Part shown: piece by piece, positions 48,641 to 59,184 of the stretch | How positions within the stretch are numbered: position 1 is the stretch's first letter | Layout: the number at the start of each line of letters is the position of its first letter | From: Melampsora larici-populina 98AG31 | Taxonomy: Eukaryota > Basidiomycota > Pucciniomycetes > Pucciniales > Melampsoraceae | Reading direction: 5' to 3' | DNA: 64,000 nt | Assembly (NCBI RefSeq): GCF_000204055.1 | Contig: NW_006768777.1 | Span: forward strand, 1,285,595 to 1,349,594 | Notes under the pieces: generated by a model | The model's input: only the letters and a program-made list of their open reading frames with translations | What the model was told of the DNA's origin: nothing | Databases searched by the model: none | Made by a program: the position numbers and the translations under genes

Positions 48641-50023
48641 CAACACCCGAACCGCTACGCAACGCTATGGAATTTGACCATTTTCCATAGCGGTGCACAG
48701 CCTGCGCCATGAAGCCGAGCGCTCTGGCTGCGCTATTTAGTCAAAAAACAAACTCTCGTGATGTCGAAGCGGTCCGTACCACTATAAGTGCGCTTTATAG
48801 CGCGCTAGAGCGCTATATCAACCACAAGACTAGCCGATTTTTTGTCATGTTGTCAATGTCAAATAAATAGAATGACTACTGCTACTATCAATGAGGAAGA
48901 TTACAACTATGACTATCACGACTATCAATACAATGCCCATCCATTTGGCTGTTTTTGATTTCAACATGCCATTAGTCGATTCTAAATCATTAATTCTTAA
49001 TTTAAGTCTATTCGATTCTTCATCTCTTTCTTCTTTTTGATTAAGATGAAACCCTCCTTCTTCAAATGAAGGAGGTGATAAAGGTTTTAAAATCATTGGG
49101 TTTGGTTGATGGGTAGAAATGAAATGAGTGTAATGAAATGATTCATTATCTGATAACTTAGATGGGCAAACTGTTGAAGTTCTTTTAGAAATCAGTCAAT
49201 GACAAAAATTCAGTGGATAACTTGATAAACCATTTGAAGATGAAACTCAAAGATTGGTTTGTGGTGATTGATGTGCATTTCTGGCACTTTCTTCAAGTGA
49301 TTTTGGTGGTCCCAAATATCTGGATGGTGATTGAGTTTCATTGGATGTTCTACTAACTCACTCATTGTAATAAATGCGGAAGAAGATTTGTTAGAGTTGG
49401 AAAAAGATTAGATACAATAAATGGAAAGATGATGTAATGAAAAGTTTAGATTCAAGTTGATAGATAAGTGTTTTATGAATATGATCGTTTCAAACTTATT
49501 CAAACTATGACTACGAATTGAAATTGATGTGATTGGTTGTTGATGATCATCTTGTTGAATTAGGATTGATCAAAATTGATTGAGTTTAGTTGGTTTTCAA
49601 TGTAACATTTGTTTTGAAATTGCAATTGGTTCAGTTCAAAGAGATCTGATTGAATGATTCCAAATCCTATCATGAAACATATTACATTTGTCTTTTGATA
49701 AAGGATGATGACAATGATGATTCGAGATGCTTCATAAATTTGACTGAGATTGGTTGAAAGTTGAAGCTGGTTGTTGAAGTGGCGGAAATTTGAATCAAAT
49801 ACATACACCTTAAGGCTTATATACCCATTTTGGTTTGCTCCGCTATATAGCGGAATAACACCTCCTGGGCCTGGTTGCGCAGCGATTGCACCGCTATGAG
49901 AAAACCCGGCCATGGAGTGCGGTGCGCAGGCTCCGCTATGTATTTCGGAGTCCATGGCGCACGCGAAAACCGCTGCGACATCGCTCCGCAACCGCTATAT
50001 ATGGTGATGCGGTTCGGGTGTTG
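48641..50023. mobile_element. Nested TIR element with 7-bp target duplication, 1383 bp
   Basis: The terminal repeats CAACACCCGAACCGC (48641-48655) and GCGGTTCGGGTGTTG (50009-50023) are perfect. TCATCAG flanks both ends (48634-48640, 50024-50030). Deleting the element and one TCATCAG rejoins the pogo transposase reading frame exactly, which proves the borders. Subterminal regions are GC-rich with repeated CGCTATA-type words (GCTATATAGCGG near 49854, GCGCTATATC near 48811). It encodes no transposase. Seven bases is unusual; hAT gives 8 and MULE about 9, and Dada elements are described with 6-7. The superfamily is left open. Confidence 0.88.
48845..49190 (-). CDS. Coiled-coil, tail-anchored reading frame inside nested element
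   Basis: Not recognised. The minus-strand frame is open from about 49190 through ATG at 49096 (MILKPLSPPSFEEGG) to a stop at 48845. It encodes a Ser/Pro/His-rich part, a charged heptad-like stretch (EERDEESNRLKLRINDLEST, then NGMLKSK) and one strongly hydrophobic helix (WMGIVLIVVIVIVVIFLI) near the C-terminus. That layout is like tail-anchored or SNARE-type host proteins and unlike any transposase. Its base composition is AT-rich against the GC-rich ends of the element. It may be a captured host gene fragment. Upstream Ser-rich pieces (SPSRYLGPPKSLEESARN near 49290) could be an earlier exon. Confidence 0.4.
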
Positions 50024-51543
50024 TCATCAGCTTGTTCTGACAAAATCCTGATTGAGTCTACCAAAGCCTGTGTTTTGCAAGCCCAAGGCAGAGGAGGCTC
50101 AATCTCATCCAAATTAGCCGGGTCCTCCTCTTCTATGTGATCTGAAGCCTGAAGCAGGTTGGAGTCGGTGAATGTTTGATGGATTTCATCTTTGATTTTG
50201 GGGTTGAGTAGGTTTTTAATTGACATCGGATTCCGAACACGTAGAGCAATCATATTTGACTCAATTTCTTTTATGATACTGGCCTCCTCTGGATCAATAA
50301 TTGAAGTTGATGGTTCAGACCGATTGGTAGGATCAACAATCACAATCGGTTTCCCAATTTTGTCTCGAGGTGTAAGAATCCCAGCATGTCTCCAGCAGTT
50401 TTGAATTGTCTCCGCCGATATATCGTTCCAAACCATCTTAACCCACTTCATAGCTTGTAGCTGATCTACTTTATATATGTTCTTGTAAATCCCCATCTCT
50501 TCCAAGTCCAACACATTTTGCAAGTGAAAGTTTTGATACCTTTGCTTCACAGCCAAGATAATTCCTGCATCTAAGGGCTGGACTTTTGATGTAGGATTCT
50601 TAGGAAGAAAAATAAGTTCAATAGCCTTGAGATCGAGATGATTAACAATATGAGATGGTGCGTTGTCAACTATTAAAAGAATTTTTTGTTTTTGGACCTC
50701 CATCTCAGCATCAAACTTCTTCACGTACTCCTGAAAGGTTCAAGAATGATGTTAACATATTAATCACAAAGCTTAGCCCAACTGAGTAAATCTCACTTGA
50801 AACAAAAGACCAGTCATCCAAGCCTTTTTGTTGCTACGATAGAAATAACCAAGCTCTTCTCCACTTTTCTTCCGAAAGCATCTCGGCTTATTTGCGTGTC
50901 CAAGAACAAATAGCATCGGCTTTTCAGAACCATCGGCATTGCACGTCAATGCAAATGTAAGCCATATCTTGTCTTTCTTTGCACCTTCAATATGCTGTGA
51001 AGCAATTGTGCAATTGGGTGTGAGACAGTAAAACAATCCAGTCTCATCCATGTTGAAAATGTCTTGTAGTCCATATTTATCGGTTGTCTTGAGGATTTGA
51101 GGTAGAGCAAGTTCAATGGCGGCGTTGTCGGCTGATCCCGATTCACTGTGTGCCTGAATGCTGTGAAATCCATGTCTTTGTTGGAATTTTTCAAGCCAAC
51201 CCTGCAAGAAGGTAGGCAAGTCCTTAGAAATTTGTAGTTTGGCGGCGAACTTCTTTGCCTTCATACAGATGAGATGTCCAGTAGGACAAACACCGTTGTG
51301 TTCACATTGTAGCACCCAGTTTGCAACTGCTTTATCTAACTAAGCATGTTGGACCATTCTTCTACGCTTTGCTTGAAGTTCACCTTGACTTGTTTGAGTA
51401 AATTGATTCTTTTGCTTCAAGATATCCGAGATCATACTCTGGCCAGGTGTTTCAATAAGTTGAATTCTTTCTGAGCCCATATAGCCAGGCTACTTTGTGA
51501 CATCCCTTTATTATTTTCAAACTGCTCGCATAGCATCTTCTTC

Positions 51544-51635
51544 TGAGTATTATTCATGAAACCAGTCTGTATTGGCTTTTTTTAGGCATTGAGTATTATT
51601 CATGAAACCAGTCTGTATTGGCTTTTTTTAGGCAT
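51544..51635. repeat. 46-bp tandem duplication at transposase 5' end
   Basis: Two adjacent identical units (51544-51589 and 51590-51635), each beginning TGAGTATTATTCATGAAACC and ending TTTTTTTAGGCAT. They cover the probable start codon of the pogo transposase, so two potential starts exist 46 bp apart in different frames. Confidence 0.85.
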
Positions 51636-51981
51636 CTTGACTGTGATATGTAGATTGGTTTTTTGATTGTAAAATGATAAAAATTCAACCGATTGATTGA
51701 AATGATACAATGAAGAGATAAAGAAAAAACAACAGACAGAGCACAGGGGGCAATTGCATGCTAACACAAGCGGATCAATCTGAGATCTCTGACATTCAAT
51801 CAATTTGTCTTCAGATGCACATCAATCTGAAACCATGTATGTCCTATAGATAACCACTCCAAAGAAGTCGCATGGACTCTAACTTTTTCTTTTTTTTTCT
51901 TTTTTCTGGAATCCGGTGACCTCTGCTATCCGGTACAAAAGCCGTCCACCAAGCGTACCAAATTTCAGAGGTTTGACTGTA

Positions 51982-54891
51982 TGTCAAAATGATCGAAATG
52001 GTCTCTTGAAGGTTGGGACAAATTGGGAGGTGGGGTGACTTCAGGAGTGGCTGGCCAATCCTCCACTGCTTTATTAAAGATACATTGAATACCACCTTTG
52101 GCTCGGTCAGTGTGTTCAGCATAGTGAAGATCAAAGAACTTCAATCGATATCTTGGGTTAAGAACAGTGGCCATCAAGACAATTTCTGCTGATGCTGCTT
52201 CTTGCTGATATTGGGCAAGTTTAGGTAACATGACATTGATCATGCTCACTATGGATGTGAAGGTTGAGCTGTTGTGAATCTGCTGGAGGGTCTTGGAAAC
52301 TCAAAGGTATTCAGCTAGAAGGGTCGATCCAGAGGCGAAATTGCCCTCCATCCGCTTGGTTGATAACCAAAATACCTGATGGGTCAGATCATTCAAAAGG
52401 TTAGTCAATTCACTTAGACAAGAAAACCAGAAGGAAAATCAAACTTACTTCTAAAACCAAACAGAAGGCCTCCACAGCATCCCATTCTTCCATGGTCATC
52501 ATGATACCCTGGTAGTACTTGGTCTTCTGATCGCCAATCAAGATGGAGTCAACAATCTAGAGAGAAGGGTGTCAGCATTAGAGAGAGGAAAGCAAGAGAT
52601 TAGAGCAAATGAAGTAGAAAATAAAGAAACTACTTACATTGCGTGCACTAACTAAATTAGAGAACATCTTCAAGTCGATGTTCCATTGAACACCCCACCC
52701 AGCAATTGGTGCTGGCCCCTTATAGCCCATCTGAGCAGCTCGGGCCTGAAATTTGCAACGGCGAGCACTTCTTTGGGTCAATAATGCATTGAATTCTTGA
52801 GCTTCAAAAATGGAGAGATGTCAGTATACCTGCTTAAAAAGGATGAATGAAAATTTTGAAAGGAAACATACCTTGAGATAACCCTGAACCACAACACAGC
52901 CATTCCTTGGCTCATCATCATAACCAAAACCTTCATATTCTTCATCAAAATCTAAATCACCAACTACATTTAACCGGCCTGAGTGATTGGGAATCACATC
53001 TTCATCTTCATTGTCTTCAGACATCAAGGCTAATGCATCAAGGTTATTGTTGAAGATGAGTGAGGGGACTGGGACTGAAACATGTGGTGGAGTTGTTGGT
53101 TTGACATGACCAGCGGACAATTGTAGAGAACTTGAGCCATGCTTTACAACCAATCCGAGTTTATGAGCAAAACATCAGACATGATTGTCTCGTGAATTCC
53201 ATTTGACTGGGTCCTCACAATCCATGGAGGCCTTCTGCATTTCTCGAGCCATCAGGAAATTTGACAAACTGGAATCAGTGGTTTGACCTATCATGTAATC
53301 AACCAAATAAAAAAAGGTTAGTTGAGGCTGATGAATAGATAAGTTTCAGAGAGAGAGAAGGAAAGGGTGAAAGGAATGGAGACTTATCTTCTTATGTAAA
53401 TTGTTTGCTGTTAAGAATCGTGCAACTGGTTGTGCAAGAAGATACCCTACTTTATTCCAAGCAACAAGTTTAAGTGTGAGGTGGACCGATCAGTACTTCC
53501 AATCTTGATCAATGAAATTAGCCAACATGCCAATGAAAGCATACCAGTTCCCCTTCATGGTCCATACATCATGGACAAGCAAGAACTTGCTTGGATTGTC
53601 CTGTCCGCAAGCAAGGTCAGTTCTCAAAAACAAATTGATATATCAGTTAAGGCAGAATGAGACTTACATGAACTAAAGCCAACGCTGCCGACTGCAAAGT
53701 GCAATAGAGCTCTTTGCTGCACTAGCTGCCCAGGTAGGAGTTCTCAAGACCGCTTGTTGATTTGCTAGAGTGAAATCCGCACGCAAAGGAATGTCATAGA
53801 ACCTGTTGAAAGGGAGAGCGTGCCAGAGGATCCACACCACAAGAACCGTGTTGCATAACTCAACGCTGAAGGTGGTCTGGGAGAGGAAGGCGTCTAGAGT
53901 AGGTTGACCGTTTGCTTCATTCAAAGCAATCATTGCTTCAGACTGCTCTTGAGCCCAGCTCAAAGGCAGCTTGCAGCCCGCCTGGATGGCTCAGGATTGA
54001 TGAGGACAGGCCGCTCGTCCCTTAGCGCCGTCACAATGGGCGTATAGGTTCCAGTTTGTACGGAGACCCCGTACAAAAACACCACGACACCACCAACACC
54101 TATAAGCTTGAGGGCCGTCACCAGACTTCGAAGAGAAAAAAAAGAACACAAGAGTAGTATTGGGCTGTTTGGGTTGGTCAACTAGGAGATTGAGACTTAC
54201 TTCACCAGGCAGATGATGAGGAGGACAGTAAAAGTCCAGGAGTTCCTTAACTCATCGCATTTGAAGACGGCGAGCCCCAGTGTCAACATTTCAACTGAGG
54301 ATTCTTCTTGATTGACATCAATGACATCAGGAACAGCCTCAGTTGGTTTTGGCTGTGTTTTAGTGGGTGGAATGATAGGATGTAAAGAAAAGAAACAGAA
54401 AAGTGAAACATAAAGGTGAGAAGAAATGAATAGGAATCCAATAGGTAATAGACAACTTACCTTTCAAGCAGCCCGCTTCTTTCGTCTTGGAGGTCCTTGA
54501 GACATACCAATAGATGCACCCAAGCCTCTGGGACGACACTTGGCCTTCTTGCTTGGGAAGACAGCCTTCTGGCCTTTTGGGCTTGTTGTCAAGTCGATGA
54601 TTGGCAACTCGGCTTCTTCTTGGTCTTGGTCTTGGTCTTTGTCAACAAAAGTTCACCATCAGAATTGCCACAACTGCTGACAATTTGGGATAGACCCGGT
54701 GCAGACTTGGTTTGATTGTCATCATCATCAGGGCTGGGACTCGGAGGACAAAGAGAAGATACACGCAAGTTGTTGGATTGAAGAACAAATCCAGGCTTAG
54801 GTTGAGTTGGGGTACAAGGACGAAGCATTGGACCTGTATGGGTAGACGGAGTAGCAGGAGGAGCAGTAAGTAACGGAGTTGATGAAGGCAT
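51982..54891 (-). pseudogene. hAT-type transposase, BED zinc finger, degenerate (outer layer)
   Basis: Minus-strand pieces follow hAT order. The N-terminal Pro/Ser-rich part is at 54891 (MPSSTPLLTAPPATPST). A BED-type finger near 54110-54000 has CWWCRGVFVRGLRTNWNLYA, then H-x-DG and GRAACPH, but a TGA interrupts it at about 53990. Then come EAMIALNEANGQPTLDAFLS (from about 53940), IPLRADFTLANQQAVLRTP, FLLVHDVWTMKGNWYAFIG near 53560 and CFAHKLGLVVKHG near 53160 (preceded by a stop). An acidic linker follows near 52990, then IAGWGVQWNIDLKMFSNLVS near 52690 and MATVLNPRYRLKFFDLHYAE near 52150. The frame ends where the pogo element is inserted at TA 51980-51981, so the dimerisation domain is lost or displaced. 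Multiple stops make it inactive. Confidence 0.75.
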
Positions 54892-56008
54892 CTTGTGTTC
54901 TGACTAAGTAAAAATGACTAAGTAAAAACAGGAAGGATGGGTGGACAATGATTTGTTAGTATCAATCAAATATATTTGAGTGGAATCAAATTATTGGCCT
55001 GAGGAGAAAGAGGAAAATGAAAAACAAGACAGCACATAGCTGATTATATAGGCGTCCAGCTGGCAGAGGTGGCGACAAAGGCCATAGAAATCTTGTGACG
55101 TAGGTCAAGACCCCAAAAATGCCGCACTGATATTGTTATCTAGAGGGCATTTGATGCAATCAGCAAGGTTATTATTTGATGTTGTTTGGTATCAATCAAA
55201 GTTTTAAAAAGAACTTACCCAAATAATCAACATCCAGCCGTATCAGATGGTATCAGGCCGGTGTTGTTTACAATGGTATCATTGATTGGAATCGAATGGA
55301 TCACATGGAATAGCCTAATCAAAATATGAGTCAGGTCAAAAGCTAATCGGATTGTCAAAGAGGTCACAAGGTGTGTTGGCGAGATGAAAAGATGAATCTA
55401 ATTGTGTTAGGGTCACTGCTGCATATCGCTTTGAGGTGGTGTCCCGGGGCGGTCTTGGCAGTCGCTCAGCTACATACGCAGTCCACTACATGACAGCCCA
55501 CAAGAGGGTATCACAGGCGGATCACCAGGCCCCAATACATAAAATTTTCGCAGCGGCAGCGGGGCGGTCCGCCCCGCTGTTGCCCCGCCTGCGCTTTTTG
55601 CAGCGGATTGCTTCAGGTGTTGGTAGAAACCATCCCTTTTGGTGTGAGTAAACCCATCCATCATTTAATCCTGAATCACCCTTGTGAATTATTCAATAAC
55701 AATTCATCCTTTTAGCACAAGAACCCTAGACATCCTTTCTTGGCGGCCATCACATGCCAAGGAGATCAGTTTTAGATGATCAGTTACTAAGTTGGGTTCC
55801 CAATCCACCTTAGTAGCTTGAACTAGGATCACACGTGTGTATTAGACAGATCATCATTAAACAAAGCTCTTCAGGATCATCTTCCAAATTGATCCGTGAG
55901 TATTTGTTTATTGAAGATTGACCATCTTCTGAATACACGTGAATAAAGAGAAATATAGAAACTTTATAGAGAAAGTGATAAGTAAAGGAAATAAGAGAAA
56001 TGAAGCAC
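54892..56008. other. Flank of hAT element, GC-rich patch
   Basis: No gene is seen. A GC-rich patch at about 55540-55615 (GCAGCGGCAGCGGGGCGG, TCCGCCCCGCTG, TTGCCCCGCCTGCGC) can fold on itself and may be a subterminal region of the hAT or another element. A definite TIR or target duplication could not be located. Confidence 0.35.
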
Positions 56009-56010
56009 TA

Positions 56011-56483
56011 CAGTTGTTATCACCAAAGCTCTCGGACTGGTTTGGCTGGGGCCGGCCCTGGTCCGACTGGCCAAGGGGTTCAAACAACACCCACTTTCAC
56101 CAAAACAAATCAAAAATTTGAGGTTTTTCACCAATTTTGACCTAATGTTTGAATTTTTTGTGGGTTTTTCAGCTATATTTCTGACTTAACCAGAATGTTA
56201 AGTACATAGCTAGTTATGTAAAGCCATGAAATAGGCCTGTATTAGGTGTGCATCAGGCTCAAATCAGCCCGCGGTCCGACTGGTTGGGGGTTTAGATCAA
56301 CTTTTTTTTGCAAAAGTGGCTGTATAGGTTCATGAGTACCATTTCATGGTTCCTCTACACCTGAACAGTTAAAAAATGGGCTTTTCAAAAAATATTGTGG
56401 CATAAAAAACACCAAAGTACCAGGTCAACTGCCCCAATTCTTCTTGCAGGGAGCCAGTCAGAGGGCTTTGGTGATAACAACTG
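56011..56483. mobile_element. TA-flanked Tc1/mariner-like MITE, 473 bp
   Basis: The left end CAGTTGTTATCACCAAAGC and right end GCTTTGGTGATAACAACTG are perfect over 19 bp. TA lies directly outside both (56009-56010 and 56484-56485). Similarity continues inward (CTCTCGGACTGG and CCAGTCAGAGGG). CAGT ends plus TA duplication fit the Tc1/mariner superfamily. It has no coding capacity. Confidence 0.85.
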
Positions 56484-56485
56484 TA

Positions 56486-57476
56486 TGTGTATTGTGCGTT
56501 TACTTGATGATTACATGTATGTAACTACATGTAATCCCTTGTTACAAGTTCTTTCAGCTTATTGCTACATGTAATTGATTGATTACATGTAGTTATTGAT
56601 ATGTAATAAGGTTTGTTTGTGAGGAAGAAGATATACTGCTATGGCTGTGTATGCCCTTCCTGACAGAGGCAGACGCGGAAGACATTGTGAGATGTTCAAA
56701 GTTAAATCTGAGCCAAAACGGGCAGCGCTCACTGGTTGACATTTTCTGCAAAATAAGAAGAATGAGTGAGTAAAATGGGACAAGTCATGATTATAAGAAG
56801 AGAATTAAACAAATTAAACTCCAAAATTGACCAATGGTCTCATTAGGCAGCACTTGATCCAGGACCATATTTCCAAAGTATTGGTCAACCTCATCCATGT
56901 GGTCAGAGGGGGCCTTGGTCGCAGTGTTTGAGAAAAGTGCATAGATATGACCTAAGGTCTTGACTTTAGGGTGTTGCATAAGGCACGCTGGCGGCCCTGC
57001 CTGCCCGGGTGCCCCCCTTTTTTTTTTGCTTGATAAACAAACAAAATAATCTTTTTTCTTTCAACAATATATGTAGGCTCATTATAGATATTCTTGATGT
57101 GTTAGAAGACTAATCTAGCCTCCAAACAAATTTCTATACACACATAATGGCAATGTAGGTCAAAATCATTGCATTTGACCACATTTTTTTGTACCCATAG
57201 AGCATTGAAAGTCTGCCCCGGTCGGCGCTGTGTGATTTTTGAGGGCCCTCGGGTCTAGCTAAGGCCGGACTTGGCCACGCGCCGGCTCTGAACTTTCGCG
57301 GTCGGCTCACAGCCCTACCTCGGGCCATGACAGGCACTACGGATAGTAATGTCCAATACCCAGCGCCGTGGTCAAAGGCTTCAAATTCAATGCATTCTTG
57401 CCTATAGAAGTCACACCGTACTCCGAGTCTCCTACTACCCTCTGAATGCTGAATGACTGATCAAATGCGATAAGAA
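56486..57476. other. Intergenic with ACATGTA cluster and GC-rich patch
   Basis: TTACATGTA / TACATGTAA words occur five times in about 100 bp (56509-56596), partly as inverted pairs. A GC-rich patch at about 57205-57330 may be a TE relic. The last 150 bp should hold the promoter of the AlkB-like gene. No gene is seen. Confidence 0.4.
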
Positions 57477-58292
57477 ATGTCAAATGATAGTTCGACTTCG
57501 ACTGATTCACTCTTCAGTCTTTCAGATTCCGACTCCAACTCAAATGAAGATCAACAAGATGAACGTCCAGCAATCTATATCAATCCATCATCACCATCAT
57601 CATCACCCATTGTTCAAATCCAACCAATCTCTGGATTATATTATATTCCAAGTTTCATTGATGATGAATTCGAATTGAGCTTACTTAATGAAATCTCAGA
57701 ATCTAATTTATTTCCATCAGCTGATGAAAACCAATTAATGTATTTCTCAAAACCATTGATCGATTCATCCACTCAATCATTTTTAAATTGGCCACCATTT
57801 CTCATTAATCTGATCGATCGACTTCCCAACTTATTCAATCAATCTAATCCATCTAATCTAAATCAATTAAACACTACAATCTTCAATCCATCCAAATCAA
57901 ACTTACCTTGGCAAATGATCTTAAACCTTTACAAACCACATCAAGGTATCAAGCCTCATGTCGATTTACTAGACAGATTTGATGATCTGATCATTGGAAT
58001 CTCATTAGGTTCGAGTGTGATTATGGATTTCGAAAACCAAATCGATCCATTCCAATCAGAAAGGGTTTATCTTCAAAACAGATCTTGTTATATTCTTTCA
58101 AATCAAGTTAGGTTTCATTGGTTTCATGGTATCAAATCAAATCAATCTTTCGATTACATTTATGATCCATTAGAAGAATCAGTTAGGAAAATTCAAAGAT
58201 CTCGTACTAGGATTAGTATTACTATTAGAAGATTAAAAGAAGGGGCTGAAGTCATTGGTGATGATTTCAATAGATCTTCATCATCATCTTGA
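57477..58292 (+). CDS. AlkB-like 2OG-Fe(II) dioxygenase
   Basis: An intronless gene of 271 codons for an AlkB-family dioxygenase that would remove alkyl groups from nucleic acid, using 2-oxoglutarate, O2 and Fe(II). The first 50 residues are Ser/Asp/Asn-rich and probably disordered. The AlkB fold follows. WQMILNLYKPHQGIKPHVDL gives the iron ligands His161 and Asp163, then IIGISLGSSVIMDF. The distal ligand is in VRFHWFHGIK (His217 by position), and the 2OG-binding arginines are in RTRISITIRR (about 243-252). NLY-x-P-x-x-GI-x-x-HVD, the SLGS strand and the RxxWxHGI-like motif place it near fungal ALKBH8/ABH-type proteins without the methyltransferase domain. Whether it acts on DNA, tRNA or mRNA cannot be said. 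It converges with the SWIB gene downstream. Confidence 0.87.
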   Translation: MSNDSSTSTDSLFSLSDSDSNSNEDQQDERPAIYINPSSPSSSPIVQIQPISGLYYIPSFIDDEFELSLLNEISESNLFPSADENQLMYFSKPLIDSSTQSFLNWPPFLINLIDRLPNLFNQSNPSNLNQLNTTIFNPSKSNLPWQMILNLYKPHQGIKPHVDLLDRFDDLIIGISLGSSVIMDFENQIDPFQSERVYLQNRSCYILSNQVRFHWFHGIKSNQSFDYIYDPLEESVRKIQRSRTRISITIRRLKEGAEVIGDDFNRSSSSS

Positions 58293-59184
58293 TGGTCTTT
58301 GAATCCAAACCAACTCAATGTTTCCTTTGGCTCATCCAAGTGGCTGTTTTTCTGAACCACTTTTGATCATCATTAAAATCTTTTCATGATACTTTCTTTA
58401 CTTGTGATTTATCATTCTCATCTCTGACTTGCAATGTATTCAATTCTGTGTCTATCTAAACTAGGACATTCAAGTTTCTGGAGAAATTAACAAACACATC
58501 TATACATGATGTCTGACATGTCTCTATCTCTCTTATCTTTAAAAGGAAAAGAAAGTAAAGAATAGCTTTTCATCCTCATCCCAAGAATCTTACTAATTCA
58601 AATCCATCATCAATCCTTTTCTTATGATCAGAGAATTGAATCCCAAAGAACTACTAATTTCAACCAATATCTCCAAACAATGTTGTATCTCAATGTTTTT
58701 TTTCTACAAAATCAATTAGTCCACAATAAAATGTATCAACGTAGCTACAATCCTTACGTCAACTCTTGACTTCCTCTCTTTCTTTTTATCAAGTATAACA
58801 AGATTTTCAAAACATCAGAAGTTTTACATTCTACAAATTGATTTTCTTCATTTTAGATATGTATGTATATATATACTTAAGAAAGTAAGATATTTTGGGG
58901 TCGAAATGCTTTAGAAATATAACAAAAAAAGATGATCGAAAATGTAGAATAAAAGAACGAGACCAAAGAAAACGATCGGATGGTTTGAACCAAACCCATA
59001 ACCCCATATCAACCTCATGATTTCTTTTTCTTTATCCTATTGAAAGAGTCTCCAAAGCACATCTGAGTATCCCCTACAAAAAAAGGTCATTTGGATCTGA
59101 TCAAGTGACTTTTGAGTTTGATAGGTAAAAGAGATCTAAGAAGTTTAAGATCGAAGTCGAAGTGAAGCGGTTCAAAAGAAATGG
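58293..59184. other. Convergent intergenic region
   Basis: About 890 bp between two convergent 3' ends. AT-rich, with poly(A)-signal-like words (AATAAA-type near 58725) and a TATGTATATATATAC run near 58860. No gene is seen. Confidence 0.4.

Larger units (their letters stand above)
48504..51557 (-). pseudogene. pogo/Tigger-type transposase, split by a nested element and frameshifted
   Basis: A DDE transposase of the pogo group. On the minus strand the N-terminal HTH part (from MNNTQKKMLCEQFENN at 51557) has a frameshift near 51455 and a TAG near 51340. The CENP-B-like HTH and catalytic core then read openly: FQQRHGFHSIQAHSE, first Asp in FNMDETGLFYCL, an intron at 50731-50796 (GTGAGA to TTTCAG, 66 bp), second Asp in LLIVDNAPSH and third in KVQPLDAGI, 31 residues apart. 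The C-terminal frame stops at the 1383-bp insertion (48641-50023). Past it the frame resumes in the same phase (DDSTGMGLIKSLRQ) to a stop at 48504, ending TTLDSIFAPNP. So the C-terminus was intact until that insertion. Confidence 0.85.
48480..51979 (-). mobile_element. pogo/Tigger DNA transposon (inner layer 2)
   Basis: The transposase-proximal end is clear. Read on the minus strand it begins CAGTCAAACCTCTGAAATTT and is flanked by TA (51980-51981), as in Tigger/pogo elements. ACCTCTG and CAGAGGT words with CCGGATA recur at the other end (about 48380-48480), but that terminus is rearranged, so the left limit is approximate. The insertion site lies inside the hAT transposase frame, making this the second layer of a nest. 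Confidence 0.7.

Noticed and set aside
55436..55664. GC-rich frames on both strands
   Set aside because: Products of a GC-rich self-complementary patch, with no protein similarity.
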